DNA from: Setophaga petechia
Taxonomy: Eukaryota > Chordata > Aves > Passeriformes > Parulidae
Reading direction: 5' to 3'
Assembly (NCBI GenBank): GCA_024362935.1
Contig: JANCRA010000001.1
Coordinates: 54,009,930-54,073,929, forward strand
Length of the DNA: 64,000 bases
Part shown: one piece after another, positions 50,961-62,515 of the stretch
Layout: the number at the start of each line of letters is the position of its first letter
How positions within the stretch are numbered: the first letter of the stretch is position 1
Notes under the pieces: model-generated
Seen by the model: only the letters and a program-made list of their open reading frames with translations
Databases searched by the model: none
What the model was told of the DNA's origin: nothing
Position numbers and translations under genes: made by a program

Positions 50961-53310
50961 TTCAGGCAAACCAGTGAAGGAGCCATTAAATCTTAAATGT
51001 GCTTTTGTGCAGCACAGCCACAAGGACATGGGCCTTTTGTCCAAACTCGGGGGGAGACTGTGTTTTGTTGGGAGTCTCAAAGGATGCCCAGCCTCTTGTT
51101 ATGTTGTTAGATTAATGGGAATGTAGCTGCTCTGGATTTTCTAAATGGAAGATGATGTTTCTCAGAATAAACCAAAAATGTACCAGCATGTTGATGTTTC
51201 CATGTGTGGGAGAGAAAGCCTTTGAGTGCATTAAGACAGGTTGGTGGAAGTTTTTCTGCAGCAGGTGGGAAAAGTATTCAGAAGACTTTCTCCATACCTC
51301 TTGTAGACCCTCTTTAGGTACTGCAAGGGTCCTAGAAGGTCTCCCCAGACCTTTCTCTTCTGAGAAACCCCAACAAGATGCTTTTTCTATGTTCTTCAAT
51401 GAATTCCCAGTCTTCTTTTTTTTATTCAGAAGCATATTGGATGCTCACTGTGTAGGTCCTTGATTGACTTTGATTTACTGTGGGTGTGGAAGACATTTCT
51501 GGCTGAGTAAACAATACTCATAAGCTATGCAGTGGTCAGACTGTAGCTCACTGATGTTGTAGAAGGGCAGAAAGGAGCTAGAAAAAGTAAAAGCAGTGAG
51601 TAAGGAGGTAGAATACCAAGGGAGAAAGCTGTGTAGAGATTTGTGAGGTACATGGGCAAAGTTAGGAGCACAATCAGTAATATCCATTGGTGGAACCATT
51701 GGCATTGTAAAACTGTACCCTTTAAAAATAGTAATGAAATGTCATTGATTACCTTCATTGTGTGTTCTGGCTTCGGAAAGCAGCCTGTGAAAGCATCCTC
51801 AAACCAGGGACTCAAGTGGATATTAGAATTCAGAAGCTTTTCTGTTTTTCTTTTGGCTCAGTTACATTTTGTCCCATGAGATAATAAAGTGGTATTTTTC
51901 ACAAACTACTATAAACCTAAGACACCCTTCCTTTTTTTGTCATGTCCTAATTCACGGGTACCTGGGTTTCCCATGATGATCCCAGCTCCAGCTGGAGTCA
52001 CTATTCTTTGTAGCTGTGAGCATGCCAGAAAATGGGGCCACTTCTGGTTCAGCTCCAGAGTAAAGTTTTTACTTGCATATTGATGGGCTGACTAATTTGA
52101 CATGTTTGCCCTGTGTTTTCACTTTGGAGAAAGCAAATGTGCACCAGAAATAAATGTGCATCTAGAAACGCTTAAAGCTTCTGGAGCTGTCTCTCAAAAA
52201 AAACAGATTCCAAAGTGTTGACAACAGATGACTGGTATGATCTACTTTTTCTTAATAGTTGGAAGAAAGGCCTCTTTTCAACAATAACTCCAGGCAGGGA
52301 GCAGTTCAGTGGCCAGAATATTCCTGTGTTTGCCAGAAAACCTGGAGCTTTGTTGCTGTTCACCTGCTGTGTAAACACTGCTTGGTTTCTCCTCTTCCAT
52401 AAACAGTATTTTGTCCTCTTGCTTTTGCAAAGGCTTTTGTAGTTTCTCCTGCAGACCGTAAAGGCCTTCATGGTCACTTATATTTTGATAACTTATTAAA
52501 ATAGCAACATGGAATCTAAGGTATTTATATTAATACTGTTGGAACAGAGCAGCTGCTGGAGTGCAGTTAATAATGCTGGCCTCCAGTCACCCTGAATCCA
52601 TTTTTATTCCAGACTGTCTGGCACTCTGCAAGATACACCCCCCTCAGCAGGTCTGCAGAAGCTTGTCACGCTGTCCTGTGGAAAAGCAGATAAACGATGG
52701 TTTGATATTTAAGTCTGTACAACTTAAAAAAGCTGTAGTTAGCCCAAGTACACTCAGTTGTTCTTGCTGTCCTTTTACAGAATGTTGCAAAATACCTTTG
52801 GTGGTGGTACTCAGAGAACAGTGTAAAAATCTAGATTATGTGAGTCTTATTTATTCTCAGTGAAGTAAGTGCTATTTTGAGACAGCATAGTCTTGAAAAA
52901 TATTGGCTATTTTTAAAAGATATCTCTAATTAAAAAGGCCAGCCTCCCTACAGACCCTGGTAAGGTGCAGGAGCAAGTCCTTCTACAGATTTTTACATAC
53001 AGAAGGAGCAGCTCTATGGCTCAGCTTTGGCTTTGGTGTGGTCTCCCATAAGTGTCCTTACAGCCAAACTGTGAGATAAAAGACAGAAAAGTGGCCTTTT
53101 TTCCCCATGGTTATATTTTCAATATAGATATATATTATCCTATAACTGTGTGGTTTTAATCATGCACCTGGTAAATTCCTCCTGGAGTAGCAAACTGTCA
53201 AAAGAGATATCCAAGGGGAAGCAATAGGTCAATTAAAGTGGCACTGAGAGGAACTGTTTGTGATGGTCCTTGAGTGGTTGTTGCCTTACCCTAGGTTGGT
53301 TTTGTGATCC

Positions 53311-53338
53311 ACATCAGTTCATGGAGTTGAACTGATGT
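53311..53338. other. Perfect 11-bp inverted repeat with 6-base loop
   Basis: ACATCAGTTCA pairs fully with TGAACTGATGT across TGGAGT. GTTGTTG at 53278-53284 and CAACAAC at 53339-53345 could extend the pairing with a large bulge on one side. Confidence 0.65.
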
Positions 53339-54535
53339 CAACAACTTGCCTCAGGTTGAGGTAGTCCTGAATGTGCATTGTGCCTGTTGGAGATTTTGAA
53401 GAAACCACGTGTACACAAAAAACCCTCACCCTAACTTGTGCAAGCAGAATTGCAGAAATGTGCCTGCATTCAGCACAGCTGAACTGATTCACTGGTACTT
53501 GACTTAACCTAAACCAGCTCCTCCTAAACTCTGCCTTGATTTTGTAGTTATTTAAATTGGGGATTATCTGGCACCTTTTCTTACGTAGCTTGTAATTTAA
53601 GGCTTGTCCTCAAAAAACACGTTACTAATACACTAATAAGACTAATAATGAACAGATATGTCTCATACAAAAGCTGTGAAAGTGTATGATTCTGATCGGG
53701 TATGAAAATGAAACTATCCAAGAACTCCAGTTTCAAATTGGAAACAGTATCACAGAATGAATGAAGCAAATGAAGATGCTGAACTAAAAGTAAAACATGG
53801 AAATAGCTGCTGCGCACAAATGGTACTGCAGGAGAAGTAATTTGTAATCAGGGAATCAGTTTTCCAGTTGTGCTATTTGTTTAGGTGGCACCTATTTTGT
53901 GTAGATAGCACAAAAGACATGACCCTGGTCTCCCTCTGAGATAGGATCACTGCTACTTAATGTAATCCCTTAAACAAGTACCAGCAGAGTACCCTACACA
54001 GATGCCAGAAAGCTAAATGAACTGTTAAATGTGTGATTGTGGTATCTGTAGTGTAGTAGCACTTTATAAGCTGTGCTCATAGAAAATTTACTATATAGAT
54101 TAAATGTAAACAATGTATTTAGAAGTTAAAGCAACAGGCAGTATAGTCATTAAAAAACCTTGCAAAACAAATAGATAACCCTTGCCATAAACACCTGATT
54201 TTTTTCCATGCGAAACTGAATTTTTTCTGCCCGTGAAAAACTGCAAGATAATAACTTAGATCAGTTGGGCAGATTTCCCTGGAATGTTCTTGCTAGACAA
54301 AAACTGACAAGAGTATTTGCTCAGGAGAAAAACCAATTTTGGTGAAATTGTGGTCGCATTTCCATCTCTCTCTGCCACCTTTTTTATGCTATAAAAGTTG
54401 CACTTTATGTGTCATTTTTGGGAAATCTGCAGCAACTTCAGCCTTTACTTTGACATGGAAATTAATTGTCCTAGGTGGGATAGTTGGCCATATATAGATT
54501 TCCTGGAAAAAACAGAGCTGGCCTTGTCCCATGGA

Positions 54536-55345
54536 TCCAGCCTGTTCAGATCCCTCTTCAGAGTCTTCCTACTCTCCAGCAGATAAATACCACTTGTAGC
54601 CATCTGCCAGCTGGATTTAACTCCATTTACACCATTCTCTGTGCCCAGCCATCCAGGCAGCTTTTTAACACAGCAAAGAGTGCCCCCATCCAAGCCAGGA
54701 GCAGCCAGTTTCTCCAGGAGAATGTTGTGGGAATCCATGTCAAAGGTTTTATTAATGTCTTAGATAAACATCCACAGCCCTTTCCTCATGCTTTAATGGG
54801 GTGTCCTTGTGATAGAGGGAAATCAAGTTAGCTGACCTGCCTTTCGTAAATCCATGCTGGCTGGTTCTGTTCCCCAAGAAGAGATTGAGAGCATCAACCT
54901 TTTCTTCATCCTTTGTCACTGCATTTTACCCCACGTCCAGTAAGGGGAGGAGGTTTTCCTTAGCCCTCCTTTGTTGCTAATGTATTTATACAATCATTTT
55001 TACTGTCTTTTACAGCAGTAGCCAGATTAAGTTCTAATTGAACTTTGGGCCTTCTAATTTACTCTCTGCATAATCTCACCACATCCTCGTAGACCTCCTG
55101 AGTTGCTTTCCCCTGCTTCCAAAGATCATAAAATTACCTTCATTTTCCCTCTCTGCCAAAGCTCTCCGTTCACCCAGGCTGGTGTTCTTCTTCACCATCT
55201 TGTCTTTTGGCACATGGGGACAGCCCGCTTCTGCATCTTTTAAGATTTCCTCATTGAAATATGTCCAGCCTTCCTGGACTCCTTTGCCCTGCAGGAATGT
55301 CTCACAGGGAACTCAGGTCAACCAGACTTCTACATAGGCCACTGT
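54536..55345 (-). mobile_element. CR1 LINE fragment, antisense: EN-RT linker and reverse-transcriptase part, internally deleted
   Basis: The reverse complement encodes pieces typical of CR1 ORF2. First comes the endonuclease-RT linker, with a KDNKN-like run and VTKDEEK near 54905-54925. Then comes a degraded GFTKGRS-like block, and then the palm region DMDSHNILLEKLAAPGLDGG followed by NGVKSSW. Two internal deletions are visible. Near 54880-54905 the linker joins almost directly to the GFTKGRS block. Near 54590 the NGVKSSW segment joins directly to LLESRKTLKRDLNRL, so the segment holding the catalytic ADD motif is absent. The copy has several stops and frame breaks and cannot be active. Confidence 0.88.
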
Positions 55346-58300
55346 CCCTCTCACAGTGTTGCTTTATCTGTCCAGACAATCACTGGAGAGCTTTGTATAT
55401 AAATGAGAGGTTATATTTGAAATTTTCCTCTTGTCAAATATTATCCTTTTGGAGAATAATTGCATTGTTTTGACCCAGATGTTCTCAGGACTGGAAGTTG
55501 GTAAATTTCCTTTGCAGAAGAGATCTGTAAAGCAGGACTTGGTCCTTTGTGTTCTGGTGCATTATTGGCTTTTTATCTTGGGAAAATCAAATTTTATCTA
55601 ATTAAAAGCTGAATCAGTGTTTTATCTAATTAAGAGCTGAATTTCTTACTGACCAGAGCTATTGTAAGTATTTTTCCTGTAATAAAAATTTCTAAAAATT
55701 CTGCAGTGCCCAGTTCCATTTTTGTGTCTTGATCAAATTTAAAGACCATTGTGAAGCCTAATTTTATCAGAACTTCTATGTGTGCATGTAATGATGCTCT
55801 CAGCTTGTATTCATGGGTTCTTAAACTCAGTGCACTCTCTGAATTTACTTATGCATGTTATTTTTTTCTTCGCCTTTGAAAAATACCAAGGGACATCTCT
55901 GTGAGGAATATGGAAACTTCAGAGTGGGATCCACAGGGAGGCACCTCCTGCCCCTGAACCCTGTGACCTGTCCTCTTCTCTTACCTGAGCTCAGTCTTAC
56001 CATAGCTGCTTCTTCTCTCTTGCCCTTACTACAGAAATCAAAACCATAGGCATGCAGTATGGATCCAGCCTCTGGGTTTGGGCAAACTTAGTATTTTGTG
56101 CTGTCAATAGCTTAACTTGGCATGAGCTTGCTTTCTCTTAGGAGACAAATAAGGGAGTTTTTTGCCTGGTGGCTACTCAAGCCAAGATTGCTTCATTCTT
56201 GAGGAAAGAAGTTTCTCTCAAGCAGAGAAGCACTCAACCATGAAGTGAAATGTCTGGCAGGAGAGAAGGAGAAAAATCTTTAAAGAAGCTGTAATCACAT
56301 AGTAATAAAACTGTCAGTTCTATCTCTCAGGTCAGAATAAATGTTTTGGTGCTCCCTATCAGGCAAGCACTTGAGATGCTATTCACCACCACAGGAAGGA
56401 ACTGACCTTTTTTTTTTTAAATATTAAGCTATCAGGTTTGAACATTGCTTTAAGCAAAGGAAAAAAAGATCTCTCTAGGCTCCTGTTTGCAAAGTTTCTG
56501 AGAACTAAACAATAGTTCTCATTCTTCAGCAAAAACAAGCTCTAAAAATGTGTTAACTTAGTGGGACAAGAAAATGTCAAATGTAATGGTATTTATGCCA
56601 GAAAAATGTATGCTGTGTAATGGCTTAATTTCATCCAACCAACCCTGGTTTGGTTTTTTTTTCCTAAGTTTTCTTTCCTTCTCTTCATTCCTGGCATGTT
56701 ACCCCCTAAAATCTGAAAAGTCAGCCCCAGCCATTGTTTTCTCCTTGTACATATTGCAAAACTGTAAATGGCTGCAATAACTATAAGCCAAGGAGTGTAT
56801 TACCTCCTGCAGTAAATATACTTACTTTAGTGCTTTAGTTCCTTAAGTGGTAAAAAAATCCATTCTTACGATAAAAATTAAAAAAATCTGCACTGACTGT
56901 TCGGAGCCAGCTGCAGAACTTGCTCAGGCCCAGTTTGAAATACAGATATTTCTGTGTAGGCAGTCAGATGAAAGAGCTGGCTTTCAGAGTTGCTGTGCCC
57001 TTTTGCAGCAAGTGATTTCACTGGGATCCTGGAAATAAATTGTAATGGTGGAAGTGGAGTTGAGTTTTTAAAAAACTACTGCAGTCAAACTGCTTGTGGT
57101 GAGCATAGTGCAGGTTTCATTCATTACTGACTTTAGTACGAGTGGATTTGTATCTGTAGGCTCTTGGCAGTCCAAAGGGCTCACTTGGACTTGAGATCTG
57201 TTTTTGTGGTAGCTTGAAAGCAGAAATAGCAATGGGAGGAACAAGAATTTATAAATAGCTGACAACTTGCATGTTCTTTCTCCTTCTTTGCTATGCATCG
57301 CTTATTTATGAATTCACAGATGTGCTCATCTGTATATACATGTAGAAACATACTTGTGTCATATATTTTCTCTAATTTCCATTGATTAACAGCCTTCTCT
57401 TTGAAATACAGTAGATGCCTTTCTGGTGGTGACCTTGTAAATACTAGTGATGTTGAGAGTATTATTCACTAAAAGTAGTATTTTTCATTTTTTCAAATGG
57501 CATTTTTCAGTTAAGATGCCATCTGAGCTTAAGTCCCCTGTTGTTCCACAGTTTGACAGCCCAGACTTTGCAGAAGCAGCAACAGTGACAAAAGAAGCCA
57601 AAGAATACTGCTGTGTTGGATGTGGCTGTGAGTCATACAGAAGACACAAGTACCCAAAGATTCCTTCTTCCTCTTCATTCCCTCCATCAGCTACCTCTTC
57701 CCTGGCTGATGATCTTCCTGCCTCTCTGAGAGCTGATGTGATGAGTTTTCCATGAAACCACAAAAAACCAGATATGTAAATAAAAAGCACCTAACTTGAA
57801 AGTCAAAGTAGAGTTCAGTGACCTTTGATAAATAAAGCTGGAAGGACAAGAAGCACATCTGATGTAACTGCTGGTACTCTGTACTTCTCATCCTTTTTTA
57901 AGGGATAGCAGGACAAACTACAGCAAGCACATAGCCCCAGGGAAGGATAAAACCTGAAAACATTATTTTGGCAAGAAAGCACTTAATTGCCTCATTTCTC
58001 TCTGTGCTTTTTGAGTAAAATCCATCCAGAGATATTTAAAATCATGTATTTGTCTTTGCATTTGCCAATCAGCATCATTGGAATTCCTTGTGTCATAAGC
58101 TTTCTTGGGCAAAACCTGGTATCTCCTGGGCAAGGTGGTAAGTCTGCTTCAGAAAACTGAGTTGAAATAAGGCAGGGGAGATGTACCTAGGGAAAGGTAA
58201 TGGAGCAGAGCCAGCAGGAGGGAGGCACAGGGTCACTTCCCTGGTGCAGGGTGTCACACGGAGCGTGCAAACAGAAGCACCATCTGTCAGCTGCTCCTCA

Positions 58301-60788
58301 TGAAGCACTTGTGCAGTGGCCATCCTGTCTCCTCTTCCGTGCTTCCTCCTGAAGTTCAGCTGCTGAATGGTGCTGAAAATGTTTTCAGGGACCAGCATGG
58401 GATAAAACATTTATTTGAGCAAGACTGTATCATGCTGTGAGACTAATCCAAAGTAGATTGATGTCATTCTTGCTGCACTACAGTGTTTTGTCAAGCACTT
58501 ACCTAACAGAGCAGAATTTTTTTCTCGAGTTAAACGCTTCATTTATGCAGATTTTTGATTTTAGCTAATGTGTTGTTCTGCTGTTTAGGAGATCTTTGGT
58601 TTGAAGCAACAATGTGCTATTGAAAAATCTCTGTGTGTGACAATCTCCTTTGAAAGTGGGCTTGTTATTCTGTTAGGGAAAAGGCCAATGCTTCTTGAGC
58701 CATCCAGATTTCTCCTGCATGCTGTGAGTCATTCTGAATGCTCAGCTAGAGAAGCAGAACTGCCCTGGTAAGGACAGAAGTGTTGGAAATGGAAAAATAA
58801 CTCAGGCATACTGCAGCAGGAGCTCTGCAAAACACTGCTGATTTGGTGGAGGCACAGCCTGCAAACAGAATGGCAGTGGGAGCCAGGAGAGACTTGGGTC
58901 AGGGCCACATTTTTCTCCCACTTCCCTTTTTCCTGCATTTCTATATAGATTGTATGTCTTGATTCTTGCTGGCACCATGCTAGTTTGGTTTTTTCATTTT
59001 TCTTTTTTGAAAGCAAAATATTAATCTGCTCCAATCTGCAGTCTTAGGTTGTGATTTTTAAAATATTTTGAATGATCTGAAGACTTTGATGTGAAGCAAT
59101 GTGAAGCTGCCTTATTGTGGAACATTTGCATGCACACATGGCACTGACAGCCAAGTTAAACATGTATTTCCTCTGGAAATCACCTTCCTCTTTTTTATGC
59201 AAATCACTGTCTTGTTAGGTGTCTAAGGCTATCTGGTTGCTTTTCTCCTACTTCCCCCTGGAATTAGGTACTCAAGGCAGAAAGCAGAGCTTGAATTTGT
59301 TGAAGCTTTGCAACTAGCTGATAGTCCATACTCACGGGACTCTCCAGGCTGTAAGGACAGGCCTAATGTTGCACCTTAATGACCCAGAAATGCAATTGAG
59401 CAAGGGGACCAACAGTGATCTGGGGACCCCATTTGTATCAGATACCCCACAGCCAGGTCTTTGTTACGGTACAGCTGTGTTCCCTGTGCATCAGCTGCTG
59501 AGGAGCTCAGCAAAGGGACACTCCAGACAGCCTCAGTGCAGTTACACAGACAGTGACAAAGCTTGGCAAGGGGGAAATGCTGCTGTGTGGTGAAGGCAGA
59601 CAGATGGGTGTGAAAGCAGACAGAATGGGAAGTGAGAGAGCTGCAATTGCTCTCTTAACGCTTTCTCCACTGGAGTTGGGCATCCAGGTGCATGTTGCAC
59701 AAACAAAACAATTTTTTTAAATTAAAAAAACCCCTCACATATGTGTATTGAAGTGTTTCATGTGCACTGATGTTTGCAATAATAGTTCTGGAAATAGTGA
59801 AATAAAATCCCGACTTGATTCTGTATGGTGTTACAGTCTCTGGTTTCTCTTCATATTAACTTAGCTATTGTGTGTGGCTTTAGGCTTTACATTTTAGTAG
59901 ATGGAATAGGTTTCATCTATGAAACAAAGGCACAAGTGTTATAAATAAAACACTTTTGTTTCTATGTTCTCAAAAATCTGTCATTAGGAGAGCTCCCTGT
60001 AAATGGTAAAAGAGTTTTGCATCAAAGAATCAGAACGCATCATGCTGTAATGAGTCTGCAGCGTGCCTGTTGCTAATGAGTTGGCAGCAAAGTTCAATGG
60101 AGTTTTCATTTACTGTCTCATGAATTGATTTTAGTTTACAGTGCTGTAGGGTAGATCTTGTTAATTTTGTATTTTTGTTTAATTGAGCAGCAATTGGCAG
60201 CATTGTGATTGGCTTGAATGTGTTGTATGCCCTCAGTGGTGCAAGCTCCTGAGACAGTGAAACTCCAGCATGAAGAGTGATCTGCTCATCCAGTGTGCTG
60301 GGTGGAGCTTCTTCTGGGTAAAGCCAGCTCAATATGAGAGTGGGAAATAAAGCCTTACACCTTATAAAGTCTTAATGGTCTGTTACACAGGACAAAAATG
60401 CATGTAGTTCACATGCCTTTTAGAGATTCTTACTCCTGGTCTCCCATAAGTCTCAGAAAAAATGTATTCCTTATATTTCCTTTTTTTCTTTAGGTGTTAA
60501 ATGAGAATTTGAACTGTATTGTGACTTACGTTTTCCTGTTCACATAATCGTTTTTGTTTATGATATTTTGGCGGCCTAATAAGGTATTTCACAGAAGACT
60601 TTGGAGTGTGACTTCTATTAAGGGGTGCCACTTTTGGCAGGAATGAAGGAAGATGGCTCTGAATGGGGCTGTTGGACCAAGGCACTTAATGCTTATTATA
60701 CATTTCTGTGTGCAGTGAGCGGGGGCATCTGCCCACAGTTGCTAATACCTGCTGCTTGTTCTGCCTCAGCAGAAAGCTGTGCTGCTTC
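55346..60788. other. Unique intronic DNA, no gene seen
   Basis: Contains the 28-bp tandem duplication and AT-rich unique sequence. A 102-codon ORF at 57447-57755 (Ser/Pro-rich end, CCVGCGC cysteine cluster) has no recognised homologue and is probably chance. Confidence 0.55.
55592..55642. repeat. Short tandem duplication, 28-bp period
   Basis: TTTTATCTAATTAAAAGCTG at 55592 recurs as TTTTATCTAATTAAGAGCTG at 55620. Each 23-bp block ends in AAT, and five bases separate the blocks. There is one mismatch. Confidence 0.85.
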
Positions 60789-60929
60789 ATCTGCTTTTAG
60801 CAGCAGCAACCATCGCAGTGTTTCATGGAGGTGATTCTGTGTGTTCTGACAAAATCTGCTTAATCTGCTTTCAGCAGCAGCAAGCATCACAGTGTTTCAT
60901 GGAGGTGATCTCTATGTTCTGACGAAATC
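60789..60929. repeat. Tandem duplication, 74-bp unit, about 1.9 copies
   Basis: Copy one begins ATCTGCTTTTAGCAGCAGCA at 60789. Copy two begins ATCTGCTTTCAGCAGCAGCA at 60863. Both continue through CAGTGTTTCATGGAGGTGAT and end in GTTCTGAC(A/G)AAATC. A few substitutions and a small indel separate them, so the duplication is fairly recent compared with the CR1 copies. Confidence 0.9.
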
Positions 60930-61259
60930 ACTGTGCACCCTCTCTTCTCCTTCCTGTGATGACGCTGTTCTTGCTGGCACACAGCGCTGACAAGTTGGTG
61001 CAGAGCCCAGATTCCACATCAGCTGGAACAAATACTAATTTTGTGAAACATTTGTTCCCTGTTCTTTCAGGTGGCTTTTTCTTGTCATTTTGTAAGGATT
61101 CCTTTGTGAGAAGACTGGAGTGTTTCCGCTTGTCTCTTGACTTCCCAATAATTGTAAATGGTTCTGCTTGTAATGAAGGTTCCAGGTCATAACAATGAAT
61201 ACTGGGTAACAAAATTGATGTTTTTCATGTACAGGGATATCTTTAGGGCTGTTTAAATA

Positions 61260-61365
61260 AGTGGTCTGAAATATTTGGGCATTTAGTTGAAACTACTATG
61301 GAAAATGGTGCTCCATGTTGGACTCAATGATTCGTCTGGTCCTTACTTTGATGTATTCTGTGTTT
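61260..61365 (+). mobile_element. Probable degraded CR1 3' tail, sense
   Basis: The segment TTGGACTCAATGATTCGTCT, followed by GGTCCTTACTTTGATGTATT, aligns by eye to the CR1 3' end (TTGGACTCGATGATCTT..., then GGTCTTTTCCAACC and a TGATTCTATG repeat). The upstream GGGCATTTAGTTG is a weaker match to the preceding CR1 block. The homology is short, so chance similarity cannot be excluded. Confidence 0.42.
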
Positions 61366-62427
61366 AAGACGTGTAAGTTATGTAAGTTGTTTACTTTGGA
61401 GAGCCCCATTGTGCCATAATTGGAGAATATTACTAAGTAGGTGTTATCTCCTGTGAACAATGGTAGAGGGCTTGTACCTAATACAATTCCTAGGATGCTG
61501 CTCTGAAAATTTATCCGTGGACAGCTATCCCAGCATAATTTCACTGAGAAGCGCCTGCTGGCGGGAGTTGAAGTGTACTAGGAGGAGCTGTAATTTCTAA
61601 AAATGAAAGAGAGCTCTCAGAGGAAAGGGGTGGTCTATCCATGCCACGTGTCAGCAGACCAAAAGAGAGGAAATAAGCTTTGTCTTCAACACAGCCCCAG
61701 AAATGTTTTGAGGGTTACAGGGGTTGTTTTTGTCTTTGGGTGTTACTAGAAGTATGCACAGCTAAAACTTCCCACCTCTCTCAAGGTAGTAAAGTTGAAC
61801 TAAAGGCTTTCAATGCCTACCACAGAGATTTTCTGACATCTGTCTGCCTGTAGCAAGCACATATTTGGACAGGACTCTCTCTGTGCCTGCTGTGGCTTAG
61901 CACCAGCAGCCTGGCACGTTGCAGCCACTGTGTGGGAGTGGGATGTCTTCTCTCTGTTTCTTCCCTGGGATACTATGGGAAAAGGGCCTAGAGCAGGAAC
62001 TGGGTATGCACCCCACACACTGAGGGTCCTCTTCTGTCCTCACCCCCTTTGGCTCCAGCCAAGAAGCCTGGCTGGTGAGTTCACCAGCCTCACACATGCA
62101 AATTCAAAGTACCCCTTGCTTTTAAGTCTCGATCTTTCCCTGCAGAACAGTGGGATTAGTACATGTGATAAGTACAAAACTCTGCATGGTATCAAATATC
62201 CAAGAGATTAAAAAACTTAAAGCTGTTGTCAAATGCCTCGGTTAATTAAAGTGATCTGTGATGTTGGCTTTTGGGATAATCCCTCCTCAATCTCACTTTG
62301 GAAATCAGCTGCTCAGGTGTTTACAGTGAAAAATTAATGTTTAATGCAGTCCAAAAAGAAGAGGCAGTAGTCTGTCAAAGTATGGTAGCAGTTTTAATCC
62401 CATGTTTGTTGTTACTTTTTTCTTTAG

Positions 62428-62515
62428 GGTACCATCTTTCTGCCTGGCAACAGAGTAATTGAGCATCCCTGCAATGAAGAAAGTCCAGGAAAGTTCCTTT
62501 TTGAGGTTGTTCCAG
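62428..62515 (+). CDS. ARHGAP24: ARHGAP24 (FilGAP), second coding exon: residues 61-89 of the PH domain
   Basis: This 88-base exon continues the PH domain with GTIFLPGNRVIEHPCNEESP and then GKFLFEVVP, followed by the first base of a Gly codon. The acceptor is a long pyrimidine run ending in TTTAG at 62427, and the donor is CCAG followed by GTAGG at 62516. It joins the exon ending at 28876 in phase 0, giving ...DETKPL-GTIFLPG..., as in known ARHGAP24 proteins. It ends in phase 1, consistent with the next residue being the Gly that opens the GGDRDR segment in mammals. The remaining PH strands and C-terminal helix are not in the window. No frameshift or stop is present. The only neighbour of note is a sense-oriented CR1 remnant that starts 215 bases downstream. 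Confidence 0.95.

Larger units (their letters stand above)
33396..54535. other. Long recognisable-repeat-free part of the intron, no gene seen
   Basis: More than 21 kb between two CR1 fragments contains no mobile element I can recognise. It holds the G-quadruplex motif, the paired hairpins, the GATA and TAATTA candidate elements, a 20-bp tandem duplication and the unassigned 172-codon ORF (47422-47940). Confidence 0.55.
28877..62427 (+). other. ARHGAP24: ARHGAP24 intron between coding exons 1 and 2 (33.55 kb, phase 0)
   Basis: The intron opens with GTAAGT at 28877 and closes with a pyrimidine tract and TTTAG at 62427. It interrupts the PH domain between Leu60 and Gly61. It contains two antisense CR1 RT-region fragments (32740-33395, 54536-55345), a probable degraded sense CR1 tail near 61260, an AT/GT microsatellite at 30971-31030, several short tandem duplications and candidate regulatory segments. 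I recognise no host exon or nested gene inside it. The longest ORF, 172 codons at 47422-47940, is unassigned. Confidence 0.9.
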
